Source: Flagellimonas aurea (GTDB taxonomy: Bacteria; Bacteroidota; Bacteroidia; Flavobacteriales; Flavobacteriaceae). From it: a stretch of 64,000 nucleotides of DNA. The notes beneath the pieces were generated by a model. That model worked only from the letters and a program-made list of their open reading frames with translations. It was not told the DNA's origin and searched no databases. Position numbers and translations under genes: made by a program. Positions 7,578 to 15,835 of this stretch are shown here, piece after piece (position 1 is the stretch's first letter; every line of letters starts with the position of its first letter). Where the stretch lies: assembly GCF_017313785.1 (NCBI RefSeq), contig NZ_JAFLNL010000001.1:682001-746000 (forward strand), given 5' to 3'.

Positions 7578-8813
7578 ATGAAAAACGTAAACAAGAATCA
7601 GCTATTTGTAGCGGCCTGTATATCACTGGTGGTTACATCCATGACCTTTGCCATCAGGGCGGGTATATTGACCCAGCTAGGAGAGGAATTTATGCTTTCC
7701 AACCAACAGTTGGGCTGGATAAACAGTATGGGTTTCTTCGGGTTCCCGATTGCCATGATCTTTGGTGGGTTGCTCTACAATAAAATTGGAGCTCGCAAAC
7801 TCATGGTAACGGCATTTGTATGCCACCTTATTGGCTTGGTCATGACGATGATGGCAGGAGGTTTTTGGACCCTGATCATATCCACATTCTTTATAGGTTT
7901 TGCAAATGGTTCTGTAGAGGCGGCCTGTAATCCTATGATTGCCGATATGTTCACTAAAAACCGTACGGCCATGTTGAACAGGTTCCATGTATGGTTTCCG
8001 GGCGGTATCGTGATTGGATCACTTATTTCCAAGTTCATGACAGATTTCGGAATGGGATGGCAATTGCAGATTGCGGTAATGTTGATCCCTACACTTATTT
8101 ACGGATATATGTTCTTTAAGCAACAGTTTCCAGAAAGCGAACATATCGAAACGGATACCACCAAGAACATCAAAGGTCTTGCCGACCCTTTGTTCATTTT
8201 TATAATGGTATGTATGACCCTTACCGCAATTTCAGAATTTGGCCCTCAACAATGGGTGGAACGAATTTTGGGTAATTCCGGGGCTAGTCCAATGCTGGTC
8301 TTGGCCATGGTCACGGGCATTATGGCAATAGGAAGATATTTTGCCGGGCCCATTGTACATAGGCTCAATCCCATTGGGGTTTTAGTGATGTCCGCATTGA
8401 TAACGACTGCAGCAGTGTATAGCATGAGTGTTGCCGAAGGTTCAATGATTTATTTGGCAGCCGTTCTTTTTGCGTTGGGAGTTTGTTATTTTTGGCCTAC
8501 CATGATAGGGTTTACCTCGGAATATCTTCCGAAAACAGGGGCATTGGGGATGTCCTTGGTAGGGGGTGCGGGAATGTTCTCCACGGCCATTTGGCAACCA
8601 GTGATTGGTGGGTGGTTGGACACTGCAAAAGAAACGGCAGTTTCATCTGGACTTGCAGATGAGGTGGCGGAATTGGCAGCGGGAAAGGCAACCTTGGGGA
8701 AAATGATGTTTTTTCCGTTGGCAGTGTTGATTCTGTTTTCCATATTGTTCGTATTCCGTAAGAAATTGGAAGAAAGAAGAGTGCCGCAGGGCCATACAGA
8801 AGAAGTAGTATAA
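7578..8813 (+). CDS. MFS sugar permease
   Basis: 411 residues with twelve predicted membrane segments. MTFAIRAGILTQLGEEF in the first helix, GLLYNKIGARKLM in the loop 2-3 region and a repeat-like second half (MVTGIMAIGRYFAGP) mark the major facilitator superfamily, near the branch with sugar symporters. It is followed 21 nt later by a Gfo/Idh dehydrogenase, which argues for import of the compound that enzyme handles. A 102-nt gap precedes it; I saw no clear -7 box there. Confidence 0.85.
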   Translation: MKNVNKNQLFVAACISLVVTSMTFAIRAGILTQLGEEFMLSNQQLGWINSMGFFGFPIAMIFGGLLYNKIGARKLMVTAFVCHLIGLVMTMMAGGFWTLIISTFFIGFANGSVEAACNPMIADMFTKNRTAMLNRFHVWFPGGIVIGSLISKFMTDFGMGWQLQIAVMLIPTLIYGYMFFKQQFPESEHIETDTTKNIKGLADPLFIFIMVCMTLTAISEFGPQQWVERILGNSGASPMLVLAMVTGIMAIGRYFAGPIVHRLNPIGVLVMSALITTAAVYSMSVAEGSMIYLAAVLFALGVCYFWPTMIGFTSEYLPKTGALGMSLVGGAGMFSTAIWQPVIGGWLDTAKETAVSSGLADEVAELAAGKATLGKMMFFPLAVLILFSILFVFRKKLEERRVPQGHTEEVV

Positions 8814-8834
8814 TTAGAAAATAAAACAATAAAA

Positions 8835-9971
8835 ATGCCTAAAAAGATTAGACTTGGAATTCTCGGAGGAGGAGGGGATTCGCTTATTGGTGTGCTGCAC
8901 AGGGTGGCAGCCTTCATTAATGATAATTACGAGATTGTTGGTGCTGTGTTTAACCCAGACCATAGTGAAAGTATAGCCTTTGCCAAGGAAATTGATATTC
9001 CAACCAATCGTATCTATAAAGATTTTGATACATTGATAGAAGAAGAAATGAAGCTTCCAGAAGACGAACGTATTCAAGTTTGCTCCATTCTTACGCCTAA
9101 CTTCTTGCACTTTCCAATGGCAAAAAAACTTTTGGACAATGGTTTCCATGTCATCTGTGAAAAGCCGATGACCACGACATACGAAGAGGCCAAAATCCTT
9201 CAAGAGACCCTTAAAGAAGTCAAAAAGGTATTTGCCGTAACACATACGTATACAGGTTATCCGATGGTGCGTCAAATGCGCGAGATGATCAAAGATGGTG
9301 TTATTGGGAAAGTGCACAAAGTTGATGCACAATACTACCAAGGTTGGATGAATCCCATCATCCACGATAAGGAAAAGCGTGGAACCGTGTGGAGACTCGA
9401 CCCCAAAAAAGCTGGAATCAGTTCTTGTATGGGAGATATCGGCGTACATGCCTTTAACATGATAGAATATACCACTGGTCTTAAGGTGCAATCCTTGCTT
9501 TGCGACTTCAACTACATGTACGATGACAATGTGATGGACATGGATGGTACCGCCCTTATCCGTATGGACAAAAACGTAAAAGGGGTAATCAGGGCAAGTC
9601 AAGTGGCCACAGGAGAAGAAAATAATCTGACCATTGCCATTTATGGCCAAAAAGGAGGTTTGAAATGGGAACAGGAAAACCCTAATTATCTATACAAATT
9701 GAACGACCCCGAACCGTTGCAGGTCTACAAACCGGGACATGAATACAATTCCAAACTGTCTTTGGACGGAACCAAGTTGCCTCCAGGACACCCAGAAGGT
9801 ATTTTTGACTCTATGGCCAATATCTACCTAGGTGTTGCAAGAGCCATTCGTGGTGAAGAATACAATGATGGTGAATTCCCTACAATGATGGACGGTGTAC
9901 GTGGTCTAAATTTTATAGAGAACACGGTAGCATCCCATAAACAAGGAAACATTTGGGTGGATATGGATTAA
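8835..9971 (+). CDS. Gfo/Idh/MocA family NAD(P)-dependent sugar oxidoreductase
   Basis: 378 residues without signal peptide, so cytoplasmic. The N-terminal Rossmann fold starts with LGILGGGGDSLIG and contains the family motif CEKPMTTTYEEA near residue 113. The C-terminal alpha/beta domain includes CMGDIGVHAFNMIEY, where the aspartate and histidine are the usual catalytic pair. Such enzymes oxidise or reduce ring hydroxyls of sugars and inositols. Within this locus, interconversion of a 3-keto sugar and the parent sugar is a reasonable guess. It is the last gene of the first + strand block and is followed by a strong terminator (10001-10028). Confidence 0.9.
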   Translation: MPKKIRLGILGGGGDSLIGVLHRVAAFINDNYEIVGAVFNPDHSESIAFAKEIDIPTNRIYKDFDTLIEEEMKLPEDERIQVCSILTPNFLHFPMAKKLLDNGFHVICEKPMTTTYEEAKILQETLKEVKKVFAVTHTYTGYPMVRQMREMIKDGVIGKVHKVDAQYYQGWMNPIIHDKEKRGTVWRLDPKKAGISSCMGDIGVHAFNMIEYTTGLKVQSLLCDFNYMYDDNVMDMDGTALIRMDKNVKGVIRASQVATGEENNLTIAIYGQKGGLKWEQENPNYLYKLNDPEPLQVYKPGHEYNSKLSLDGTKLPPGHPEGIFDSMANIYLGVARAIRGEEYNDGEFPTMMDGVRGLNFIENTVASHKQGNIWVDMD

Positions 9972-10000
9972 ATCCCGACCCATTCAAAAAACATAGATAA

Positions 10001-10028
10001 TGGCTGCCAATTGGCAGCCATTATTTTT
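10001..10028. terminator. convergent terminator
   Basis: Perfect palindrome TGGCTGCCAATTGGCAGCCA (10001-10020) followed on the + strand by TTATTTTTT. It ends the Gfo/Idh gene block and abuts the stop codon of the minus-strand ASCH gene. Confidence 0.85.
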
Positions 10029-10485
10029 TGTACAACATCTCAAACTGCTCAAACACCACAATCATACTTTCGGTAGGTTTGGTTCCTAATTCAGATAGTT
10101 CCCGGGTGTAATACTCCCAATGGACTTTTTTCCAATGGTCGAGGCTTTTATCGCCTTCACCCTCCAAACGGGCATGCTCTTCCCTGATGCTGAAGTAGGG
10201 AAGAAGCTTAACCGCGGTGGTCCGAATAATACATCTGGCATTGCCGCCCCAATCCGTTACCACATAAAAATCTCCGATTTTGGGCAAAGCTTCATTGCGG
10301 AGCTGTATCCCTTTTAGGGAATGTGTTGTTGCCCTTTTGGTTTCTTTGCAGATTAAATCAGCACACAAATTGGCATCTTTTTCATTATCACAAAAATGAA
10401 TCACCTTTGGTGCGTCCTCGGAAGCAAACTCCAAATGGGCATCCAAAAAATCGCCCCAAAGATTTCGGGCTGAAGCATTTTCCAT
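10021..10485 (-). CDS. ASCH domain protein
   Basis: 154 residues. The core ICKETKRATTHSL, the glycine-rich GDFYVVTDWGGNARCIIRTT and a C-terminal WKKVHWEYY...MIVVFEQFEML match the ASCH domain, a PUA-like beta-barrel thought to bind RNA or nucleotides; some members are hydrolases acting on modified nucleosides. The gene starts 9 nt after the GMC paralogue 2 gene and ends at a terminator, so the two share a transcript. The functional link to sugar oxidation is not clear and could be accidental. Confidence 0.85.
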   Translation of the reverse strand: MENASARNLWGDFLDAHLEFASEDAPKVIHFCDNEKDANLCADLICKETKRATTHSLKGIQLRNEALPKIGDFYVVTDWGGNARCIIRTTAVKLLPYFSIREEHARLEGEGDKSLDHWKKVHWEYYTRELSELGTKPTESMIVVFEQFEMLYKK

Positions 10486-10494
10486 AAGTAGGTT

Positions 10495-12198
10495 TTAAGC
10501 AAATTTATTTTGTTTGAACTGTTCTGCGGCATGGTTGGCGGCCCTTGCCGTAAATGCCATATAGGTCAAAGACGGGTTTACGCAACTGGATGAGGTCATA
10601 AAGGCACCATCGGTAACATAAACATTGGGTACTGCATGCAATTGGTTATGTTTGTTCAGCACGGAGGTTTTTGGGTCGTGGCCCATGCGGGCACCTCCCA
10701 TTTCGTGAATGCCCAGACCGGGACCAGTTTCCCTGTCGTACGTGGAAATGTTCTTAAAGCCCGCCGCTTTCAACATTGCCACGCCCTCCTCTTTGATGGC
10801 CTCCCGTATCTTATATTCGTTCTCCTTGAATTCAACATCAAAATCCAGTTGGGGCAGTCCCCATTGATCTTTTTTGTCCTTGCTCAATGTTACCCGATTG
10901 TCATGGTAGGGTAGCATTTCTCCAAAGCCGCTTAATCCAATTTCCCAGCCTCCAGGTTGTAATATAGCCTCCTTAAGTGCCTTGCCATATCCCATTTCCG
11001 CTACCATTTCCGACCAATCGCCCCTGTTGGCGCCACCTTGATACCCAAAACCCCGAAGGAAATCGGGGCGTTTGGTTTTCTCGTCCAAATTAACAAACCT
11101 CGGGATATAGACCCCGTTGGGTCTTCTGCCCTTGTAGTATTTATCCAAATGTCCATCGACCTTGGCAGATGCGCCCAATTGGTAGTGATGGTCCATGATG
11201 TTTCTCCCTAGCTGGTCATGCTCGTTCCCCATTCCATTGGGAAACCTGTTGGATTTAGATTGTAGTAGAATACCCACCGATGCCATGGAAGAGGCACAAA
11301 GAAAGACAATCTTACTATTGAATTCCAATTTTTCATGCGTTTCCGCATCTATGATTTTAACGCCGGTCGCCCTGTTCCTGTTTTCATCATATACCACTTC
11401 ATGTACAATGGAATTTGGTCTCAAGGTCAAGTTTCCGGTTCTTTCCGCAGCGGGCAATGTTGATGAGTTACTACTGAAATAACCGCCAAAAGGGCATCCT
11501 CTCCAACAACGACTTCGGTATTGGCAGGGTCCTCGACCTTTAAAGTCAGTTGTGTTTTCTGTAATATGGGCGGCGCGCCCAATAGTGAGTAGGCGACCAT
11601 CATCAAACTCTTTGCTCAGCGACTCCTGGAGCTCCTTTTCAACACAATTAAGTTCCATGGGGGGCTGAAAAATTCCATCGGGCAGTTGTTTGAGACCCAA
11701 AGCCTGTCCGCTAACGCCTATGTAGGACTCAACTTTATCATACCAAGGAGCAATGTCTTTATAACGCACCGGCCAATCCACGGCAATACCCTCCTTCTCG
11801 TTTGCTTCAAAATCTATGTCGCTCCACCTGTAGCTCTGTCTGCCCCAGGTAAGGGACCTTCCCCCGACTTGGTAGCCCCGAATCCAATCAAAACGTTTGG
11901 TCTCTTGGTAAGGGTGTTCCAAATCGTTCACAAAAAAGTGTTTTACGTCTTCTTTGGGCGCCCACCCGACCCTAAGTTGTTTATGATATTTTTCTTTGTC
12001 CTCACGGGAAAGCTCCCCTTTAAAGTTATAATCCCACGAATCATCGTTCATGGTTTTATAATCTTCGATGTGCTTTACCATGGGCCCTCGTTCCAACACC
12101 AATACGTTGAGTCCGTTTTCGCATAATTCCTTTGCGGCCCAACCGCCACTTATGCCCGTTCCTACAACAATGGCATCATAAACTTTGTTTTCAATCAC
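10495..12198 (-). CDS. GMC family FAD-dependent sugar oxidoreductase (paralogue 2)
   Basis: 567 residues, close to paralogue 1 throughout: VVGTGISGGWAAKEL near the N-terminus, GYQVGGRSLTWGRQS, the same C-x5-C-x3-C cluster (CQYRSRCWRGCPFG), and HEMGGARMG with CVNPSLTYMAF at the end. The start is a GTG at 12198. No signal peptide is present and, unlike paralogue 1, no small Tat subunit follows; an ASCH gene does. It may share the subunit encoded at 2249-2902. It is divergent from the TIM-barrel/DUF1080 block, across a 142-nt region that holds an inverted repeat. Confidence 0.9.
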   Translation of the reverse strand: MIENKVYDAIVVGTGISGGWAAKELCENGLNVLVLERGPMVKHIEDYKTMNDDSWDYNFKGELSREDKEKYHKQLRVGWAPKEDVKHFFVNDLEHPYQETKRFDWIRGYQVGGRSLTWGRQSYRWSDIDFEANEKEGIAVDWPVRYKDIAPWYDKVESYIGVSGQALGLKQLPDGIFQPPMELNCVEKELQESLSKEFDDGRLLTIGRAAHITENTTDFKGRGPCQYRSRCWRGCPFGGYFSSNSSTLPAAERTGNLTLRPNSIVHEVVYDENRNRATGVKIIDAETHEKLEFNSKIVFLCASSMASVGILLQSKSNRFPNGMGNEHDQLGRNIMDHHYQLGASAKVDGHLDKYYKGRRPNGVYIPRFVNLDEKTKRPDFLRGFGYQGGANRGDWSEMVAEMGYGKALKEAILQPGGWEIGLSGFGEMLPYHDNRVTLSKDKKDQWGLPQLDFDVEFKENEYKIREAIKEEGVAMLKAAGFKNISTYDRETGPGLGIHEMGGARMGHDPKTSVLNKHNQLHAVPNVYVTDGAFMTSSSCVNPSLTYMAFTARAANHAAEQFKQNKFA

Positions 12199-12293
12199 TT
12201 TAATGTTGTTTTAATTGTTAGCTAATCCCTATATTTATGTTTTTCTACATGAGACCTAAAAATAGCATAGTTTTTTTCTTAAATATAAAAGAT

Positions 12294-12316
12294 AAATCCC
12301 AATTAATTTGGGATTT
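12294..12316. promoter_or_regulatory. inverted repeat in the divergent promoter region
   Basis: AAATCCCA (12294-12301) and TGGGATTT (12309-12316) are perfect inverted copies separated by 7 nt, 25 nt before the ATG at 12341. There is no T-run, so an operator is more likely than a terminator. The cognate regulator is not encoded nearby. Confidence 0.4.
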
Positions 12317-12340
12317 CCTAATTCCTTAAATTTTAACTAA

Positions 12341-13393
12341 ATGAAGACAATTAAAGGACCGGCCGTATTCCTAGCGCAATTTGTGGACAATCAACCTCCG
12401 TTCAATACTTTGGACGGTATGTGCAAATGGGCCTCAGATTTAGGCTACAAAGGGATTCAGATACCAACGTGGGAATCCTTCCTGATAGATTTGGACAAAG
12501 CGGCCGAAAGCCAAGATTACTGTGATGAGCTCAAAGGAAAAGTAAATTCTTATGGTTTGGAGATTACCGAGCTCTCCACTCATTTGCAAGGGCAATTGGT
12601 AGCGGTGCATCCTGCCTATGATATCATGTTCGATAACTTCGCTCCCGAAGCATTGCACGGAAAGCCAAAAGAGCGCACAAAATGGGCGATAGAGACCGTT
12701 AAAAAAGCTGCTACGGCAAGCCGAAGACTTGGACTTAAGGCCCATGCCACATTTTCAGGTTCCTTGCTTTGGCACACCGCTCACCCATGGCCGCAAAGAC
12801 CGGCTGGATTGGTAGAGATGGGTTTTGAAGAGCTGGCCAATAGGTGGATGCCCATCCTTAATCATTTTGATGAAGAAGGCGTGGATGTATGTTATGAAAT
12901 CCACCCAGGAGAAGACCTGCATGATGGTGATACTTTTGAACGCTTTTTGGAAGCTACCGGCAACCACAAAAGAGTGAATATTTTGTACGACCCGAGTCAC
13001 TTCGTACTTCAGCAGTTGGATTATATTACCTACATTGACCACTATCATGAGTTTATAAAATCTTTCCACGTGAAGGATTCCGAATTTAATCCAACTGGGA
13101 AAAAAGGAGCCTTTGGCGGTTACAATGATTGGGGCGATAGGGCAGGCAGATACCGTTCTTTGGGGGATGGACAAATAGATTTTAAGACAATCTTCTCCAA
13201 ACTGACCCAGTACGGATGCGATGTATGGGCCGTAATGGAATGGGAATGCTGTATCAAAAGTCCGGAGCAGGGAGCTCGCGAAGGCGCTAAATTTATTCAA
13301 GACCATATTATAGAAGCAACCACAAAAACATTTGATGATTTCGCTGGAGCGGATATCGATGAACAAAAACTTAAAAACATATTAGGATTATGA
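12341..13393 (+). CDS. cytoplasmic xylose-isomerase-like TIM-barrel enzyme
   Basis: 350 residues without signal peptide. The TIM-barrel metal site is plain: E in VCYEIHPGEDLHDGDTF, D and H in ILYDPSHFVLQQ, H and D in FHVKDSEF, and E in VWAVMEWECC. The family covers sugar phosphate isomerases, epimerases and endonuclease IV-like enzymes; in loci with GMC and Gfo/Idh enzymes, members process 3-keto sugars. Its stop overlaps the start of the first DUF1080 gene by 4 nt (ATGA), so they are coupled. Unlike the other TIM barrel of this locus it stays in the cytoplasm. Confidence 0.88.
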   Translation: MKTIKGPAVFLAQFVDNQPPFNTLDGMCKWASDLGYKGIQIPTWESFLIDLDKAAESQDYCDELKGKVNSYGLEITELSTHLQGQLVAVHPAYDIMFDNFAPEALHGKPKERTKWAIETVKKAATASRRLGLKAHATFSGSLLWHTAHPWPQRPAGLVEMGFEELANRWMPILNHFDEEGVDVCYEIHPGEDLHDGDTFERFLEATGNHKRVNILYDPSHFVLQQLDYITYIDHYHEFIKSFHVKDSEFNPTGKKGAFGGYNDWGDRAGRYRSLGDGQIDFKTIFSKLTQYGCDVWAVMEWECCIKSPEQGAREGAKFIQDHIIEATTKTFDDFAGADIDEQKLKNILGL

Positions 13394-14136
13394 AAAAACC
13401 ATTGTTGTTTATAGCTCTTGCAGCAGTATTTGCCTGTAAGGACAAACCAAAGGAAAACAAAGAAGAGGTTCAAGAAGAAATGACGGAAATTGTTGAAGAA
13501 AAAGAATCTGAATGGATTACCCTATTTGATGGGACCAACTTTGATGGCTGGCACATGTACAATGGGGGCGAGGTTACCGAACCTTGGAAACTGGAAGATG
13601 GGGCCATGGTGCTCTATCCGCCAGAGGAACGCCCCGAAGGTGCCAACTACAACTTGGTTACCGATGAGGAGTTTACCGATTTTGTACTGACCCTGGATTG
13701 GAAGATTGCCGAAGGGGGCAACAGTGGATTCTTTTGGGGAGTAAAGGAAGGTGAGGAATATGGCCAGCCGTACGTTACCGGGCCGGAAATTCAAGTTTTG
13801 GATGATGAAAGACATCCTGATGCAAAAAATGGCGAAGATCGTTTGGCGGGATCTTTGTACGACATTGTTCCACCATCCGAAAAGGTGGTAAAGCCGGCAG
13901 GCGAATGGAACTCAGTGGAATTGATGATCAATCATAAGACCAACCAGGGTCATGTGATTCAAAACGGCACCAAGATTGTTGAATTCCCGGTGGAAGGTCC
14001 AGAGTGGGATGAATTGATAGCCAACTCCAAATTTACGGACTGGGAAGATTTTGCCGCCTTTAAAACAGGTAAAATCGGACTGCAGGACCATGGGAATGTA
14101 GTAGCATTCAGAAATATCAAGATTAAAGAGTTGTAG
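13390..14136 (+). CDS. DUF1080 (3-keto-disaccharide hydrolase domain) lipoprotein
   Basis: 248 residues. A short lipoprotein signal (LAAVFACKDK) and acidic linker precede one DUF1080 domain, about residues 40-246: ITLFDGTNFDGWHMY, FVLTLDWKIAEGGNSGFFWG, GPEIQVLDDERHPDA and IGLQDHGNVVAFRNIKIKEL. This concanavalin-like fold is now linked to breakdown of 3-keto-disaccharides and 3-keto-glycosides (hydrolysis or hydration). The protein is presumably anchored facing the periplasm. Translation is coupled to the preceding TIM-barrel gene, and the next DUF1080 gene starts 2 nt after it. Confidence 0.9.
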   Translation: MKKPLLFIALAAVFACKDKPKENKEEVQEEMTEIVEEKESEWITLFDGTNFDGWHMYNGGEVTEPWKLEDGAMVLYPPEERPEGANYNLVTDEEFTDFVLTLDWKIAEGGNSGFFWGVKEGEEYGQPYVTGPEIQVLDDERHPDAKNGEDRLAGSLYDIVPPSEKVVKPAGEWNSVELMINHKTNQGHVIQNGTKIVEFPVEGPEWDELIANSKFTDWEDFAAFKTGKIGLQDHGNVVAFRNIKIKEL

Positions 14137-14137
14137 C

Positions 14138-14893
14138 ATGAAAAGATTGAGATATACTTTGGGTGTAGTTGCCATGATGACAGGTTTCTATATCAATGCT
14201 CAGGAAGTGGAACCCACAAAACCCGAAGCGACCGAATTGTATAAACCTGTTCCGCCAAAAGTGACCCCTGGTGAGAATGGTGCACCGCCAAGCGATGCCA
14301 TTGTCTTGTTTGACGGGACTTCTTTGGATAAGTGGATGAGTGCTGCGGACAGCACTGATGCCAAATGGGTTTTGAACAAGGATGGCAGTATGACCGTGAA
14401 GGATAAAACGGGCGATATTGTGACCAAGCAGAATTTTGGGAGCATTCAGTTACATATTGAATGGAAATCACCTGCCGAAGTACAGCGGGATGGTCAGAAT
14501 AGAGGAAATAGTGGAATCTTTCTGAACGGGCTCTACGAGGTCCAGGTGTTGGACAATAATGATAACGATACCTATGTAAATGGGCAAGTTGCCTCCATTT
14601 ATAAACAGCATACACCCCTGGCTATGGCTTCCGTGCCCACTGGGGAATGGAATACCTACGATATTATTTACCACGCACCCGAGTTTGAAAAAGGTCAAAA
14701 AGTAAAATCCGGAACCCTTACGGTGATACATAATGGTGTTTTGGTACAAGATCATGTAGAGATCAAAGGAACTACCCCTTACATTGGTTGGCCCAAAAAC
14801 CCACCACATGGAAAGGGGCCGCTTAGGCTTCAGGATCATGGGGACAACAGTAGGGTGAGCTTTAGAAATATTTGGGTAAGGGAGTTGAATTAA
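14138..14893 (+). CDS. DUF1080 (3-keto-disaccharide hydrolase domain) secreted protein
   Basis: 251 residues with a cleavable signal peptide (VVAMMTGFYINAQEVEP) and no lipobox. The DUF1080 domain (about 50-250) has AIVLFDGTSLDKWMSA, RGNSGIFLNGLYEVQVLDN and LRLQDHGDNSRVSFRNIWVR. It differs from its upstream neighbour by an extra segment around KSGTLTVIHNGVLVQDHVEI and in anchoring, so the two probably do not act on the same substrate. It closes the operon; the stop lies inside a weak hairpin (14880-14898) with only a short T tract. Confidence 0.9.
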   Translation: MKRLRYTLGVVAMMTGFYINAQEVEPTKPEATELYKPVPPKVTPGENGAPPSDAIVLFDGTSLDKWMSAADSTDAKWVLNKDGSMTVKDKTGDIVTKQNFGSIQLHIEWKSPAEVQRDGQNRGNSGIFLNGLYEVQVLDNNDNDTYVNGQVASIYKQHTPLAMASVPTGEWNTYDIIYHAPEFEKGQKVKSGTLTVIHNGVLVQDHVEIKGTTPYIGWPKNPPHGKGPLRLQDHGDNSRVSFRNIWVRELN

Positions 14894-14949
14894 CTCCCTT
14901 TCACCATTTGCCAGGTAGAATCTTTAAAGTGCCAGTAACCTATTTTGGT

Positions 14950-14957
14950 TACCTTTG
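14950..14957 (+). promoter_or_regulatory. -7 box of the yicC-gmk-nadD operon
   Basis: TACCTTTG matches TAnnTTTG exactly and lies 20 nt before the ATG at 14978. I found no -33 TTG at the right distance. Confidence 0.5.
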
Positions 14958-14977
14958 GCAAAATTTATCATACATCT

Positions 14978-15835
14978 ATGATTCAATCCATGACAGGCTT
15001 CGGGAAGCACATTGTACAGCTTCCTTCCAAAAAAATCACTATAGAGCTCAAGTCGCTTAATAGCAAGAGTTTGGACATCAATGCCAGACTCCCTCAATTC
15101 TATCGCGAAAAAGAACTGGAACTGCGCAAAATGATAGCTGGAGCTTTGGTGAGGGGCAAGGTGGATTTTAACCTTTATGTTGAAATAACCGGGGAGGAGA
15201 CCACGGCAGAAGTCAATCAAGGAGTAGTTAGAAATTACATGGACCAATTGGCAAATATTGTCAATGGGGATGATATTAAACTATTGGAGATGGCCCTGCG
15301 GATGCCGGATACGTTAAAAACGGATAAGGATGATATTGATGAGGAGGAGTACAAGTCCATAATCGAAGCAATGAACGAAGCGCTTTCCAAAATAGTTGAG
15401 TTTAGGAATGAAGAAGGAAAAGTTTTGGAAGAAGACTTTGTAGCAAGGCTCAACAACTTGAACGATTTATTGGAAAAGGTGAACACCATGGATCCCGAGC
15501 GACTTGGGACAGTGCGCGAACGATTGGAGAAAGCGGTTGCCGACCTAAAAGTGGAGCTCGATGCCAATAGGTTCGAGCAGGAACTCATCTATTATTTGGA
15601 AAAATACGACATCACAGAAGAGAAGGTCCGGTTGGCCAACCACCTGAAATATTTTGAATCGACCTTAAACTCCGATGATTCCAATGGAAAAAAACTAGGA
15701 TTCATTTCCCAAGAAATCGGAAGGGAAATCAATACCATTGGTTCCAAGGCAAACTATGCACCCATGCAACAATTGGTAGTGCAAATGAAAGACGAATTGG
15801 AAAAAATCAAAGAACAAATGCTGAATGTGTTATGA
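14978..15835 (+). CDS. yicC: YicC-family endoribonuclease-like protein
   Basis: 285 residues from the ATG at 14978. This start is preferred because family members begin MIQSMTGFG as here, and the promoter box overlaps any longer version. The N-terminal domain has ELKSLNSKSLDINARLP and the C-terminal DUF1732 part has SQEIGREINTIGSKAN and the conserved end QMKDELEKIKEQMLNV. YicC proteins are RNases implicated in small-RNA turnover. The gene overlaps gmk by 4 nt; yicC-gmk-nadD is a frequent flavobacterial arrangement. Confidence 0.95.
   Translation: MIQSMTGFGKHIVQLPSKKITIELKSLNSKSLDINARLPQFYREKELELRKMIAGALVRGKVDFNLYVEITGEETTAEVNQGVVRNYMDQLANIVNGDDIKLLEMALRMPDTLKTDKDDIDEEEYKSIIEAMNEALSKIVEFRNEEGKVLEEDFVARLNNLNDLLEKVNTMDPERLGTVRERLEKAVADLKVELDANRFEQELIYYLEKYDITEEKVRLANHLKYFESTLNSDDSNGKKLGFISQEIGREINTIGSKANYAPMQQLVVQMKDELEKIKEQMLNVL

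Noticed and set aside
8814..9650. A 278-codon minus-strand frame antiparallel to the Gfo/Idh gene
   Set aside because: The + strand frame has clear family motifs and operon spacing; the antisense translation is poor in recognisable motifs and rich in His, Phe and Cys typical of shadow frames.
2249..14893. The carbohydrate locus as a classical SusC/SusD polysaccharide utilisation locus
   Set aside because: No SusC-like receptor, SusD lipoprotein or classical glycoside hydrolase lies in it. The only TonB receptor in the window (42 kb) belongs to a metal module and has no SusD partner.
14880..14898. Hairpin at the end of the second DUF1080 gene as a terminator
   Set aside because: The stem is 7 bp and overlaps the stop codon, but only three T follow, so it was not listed as a terminator.
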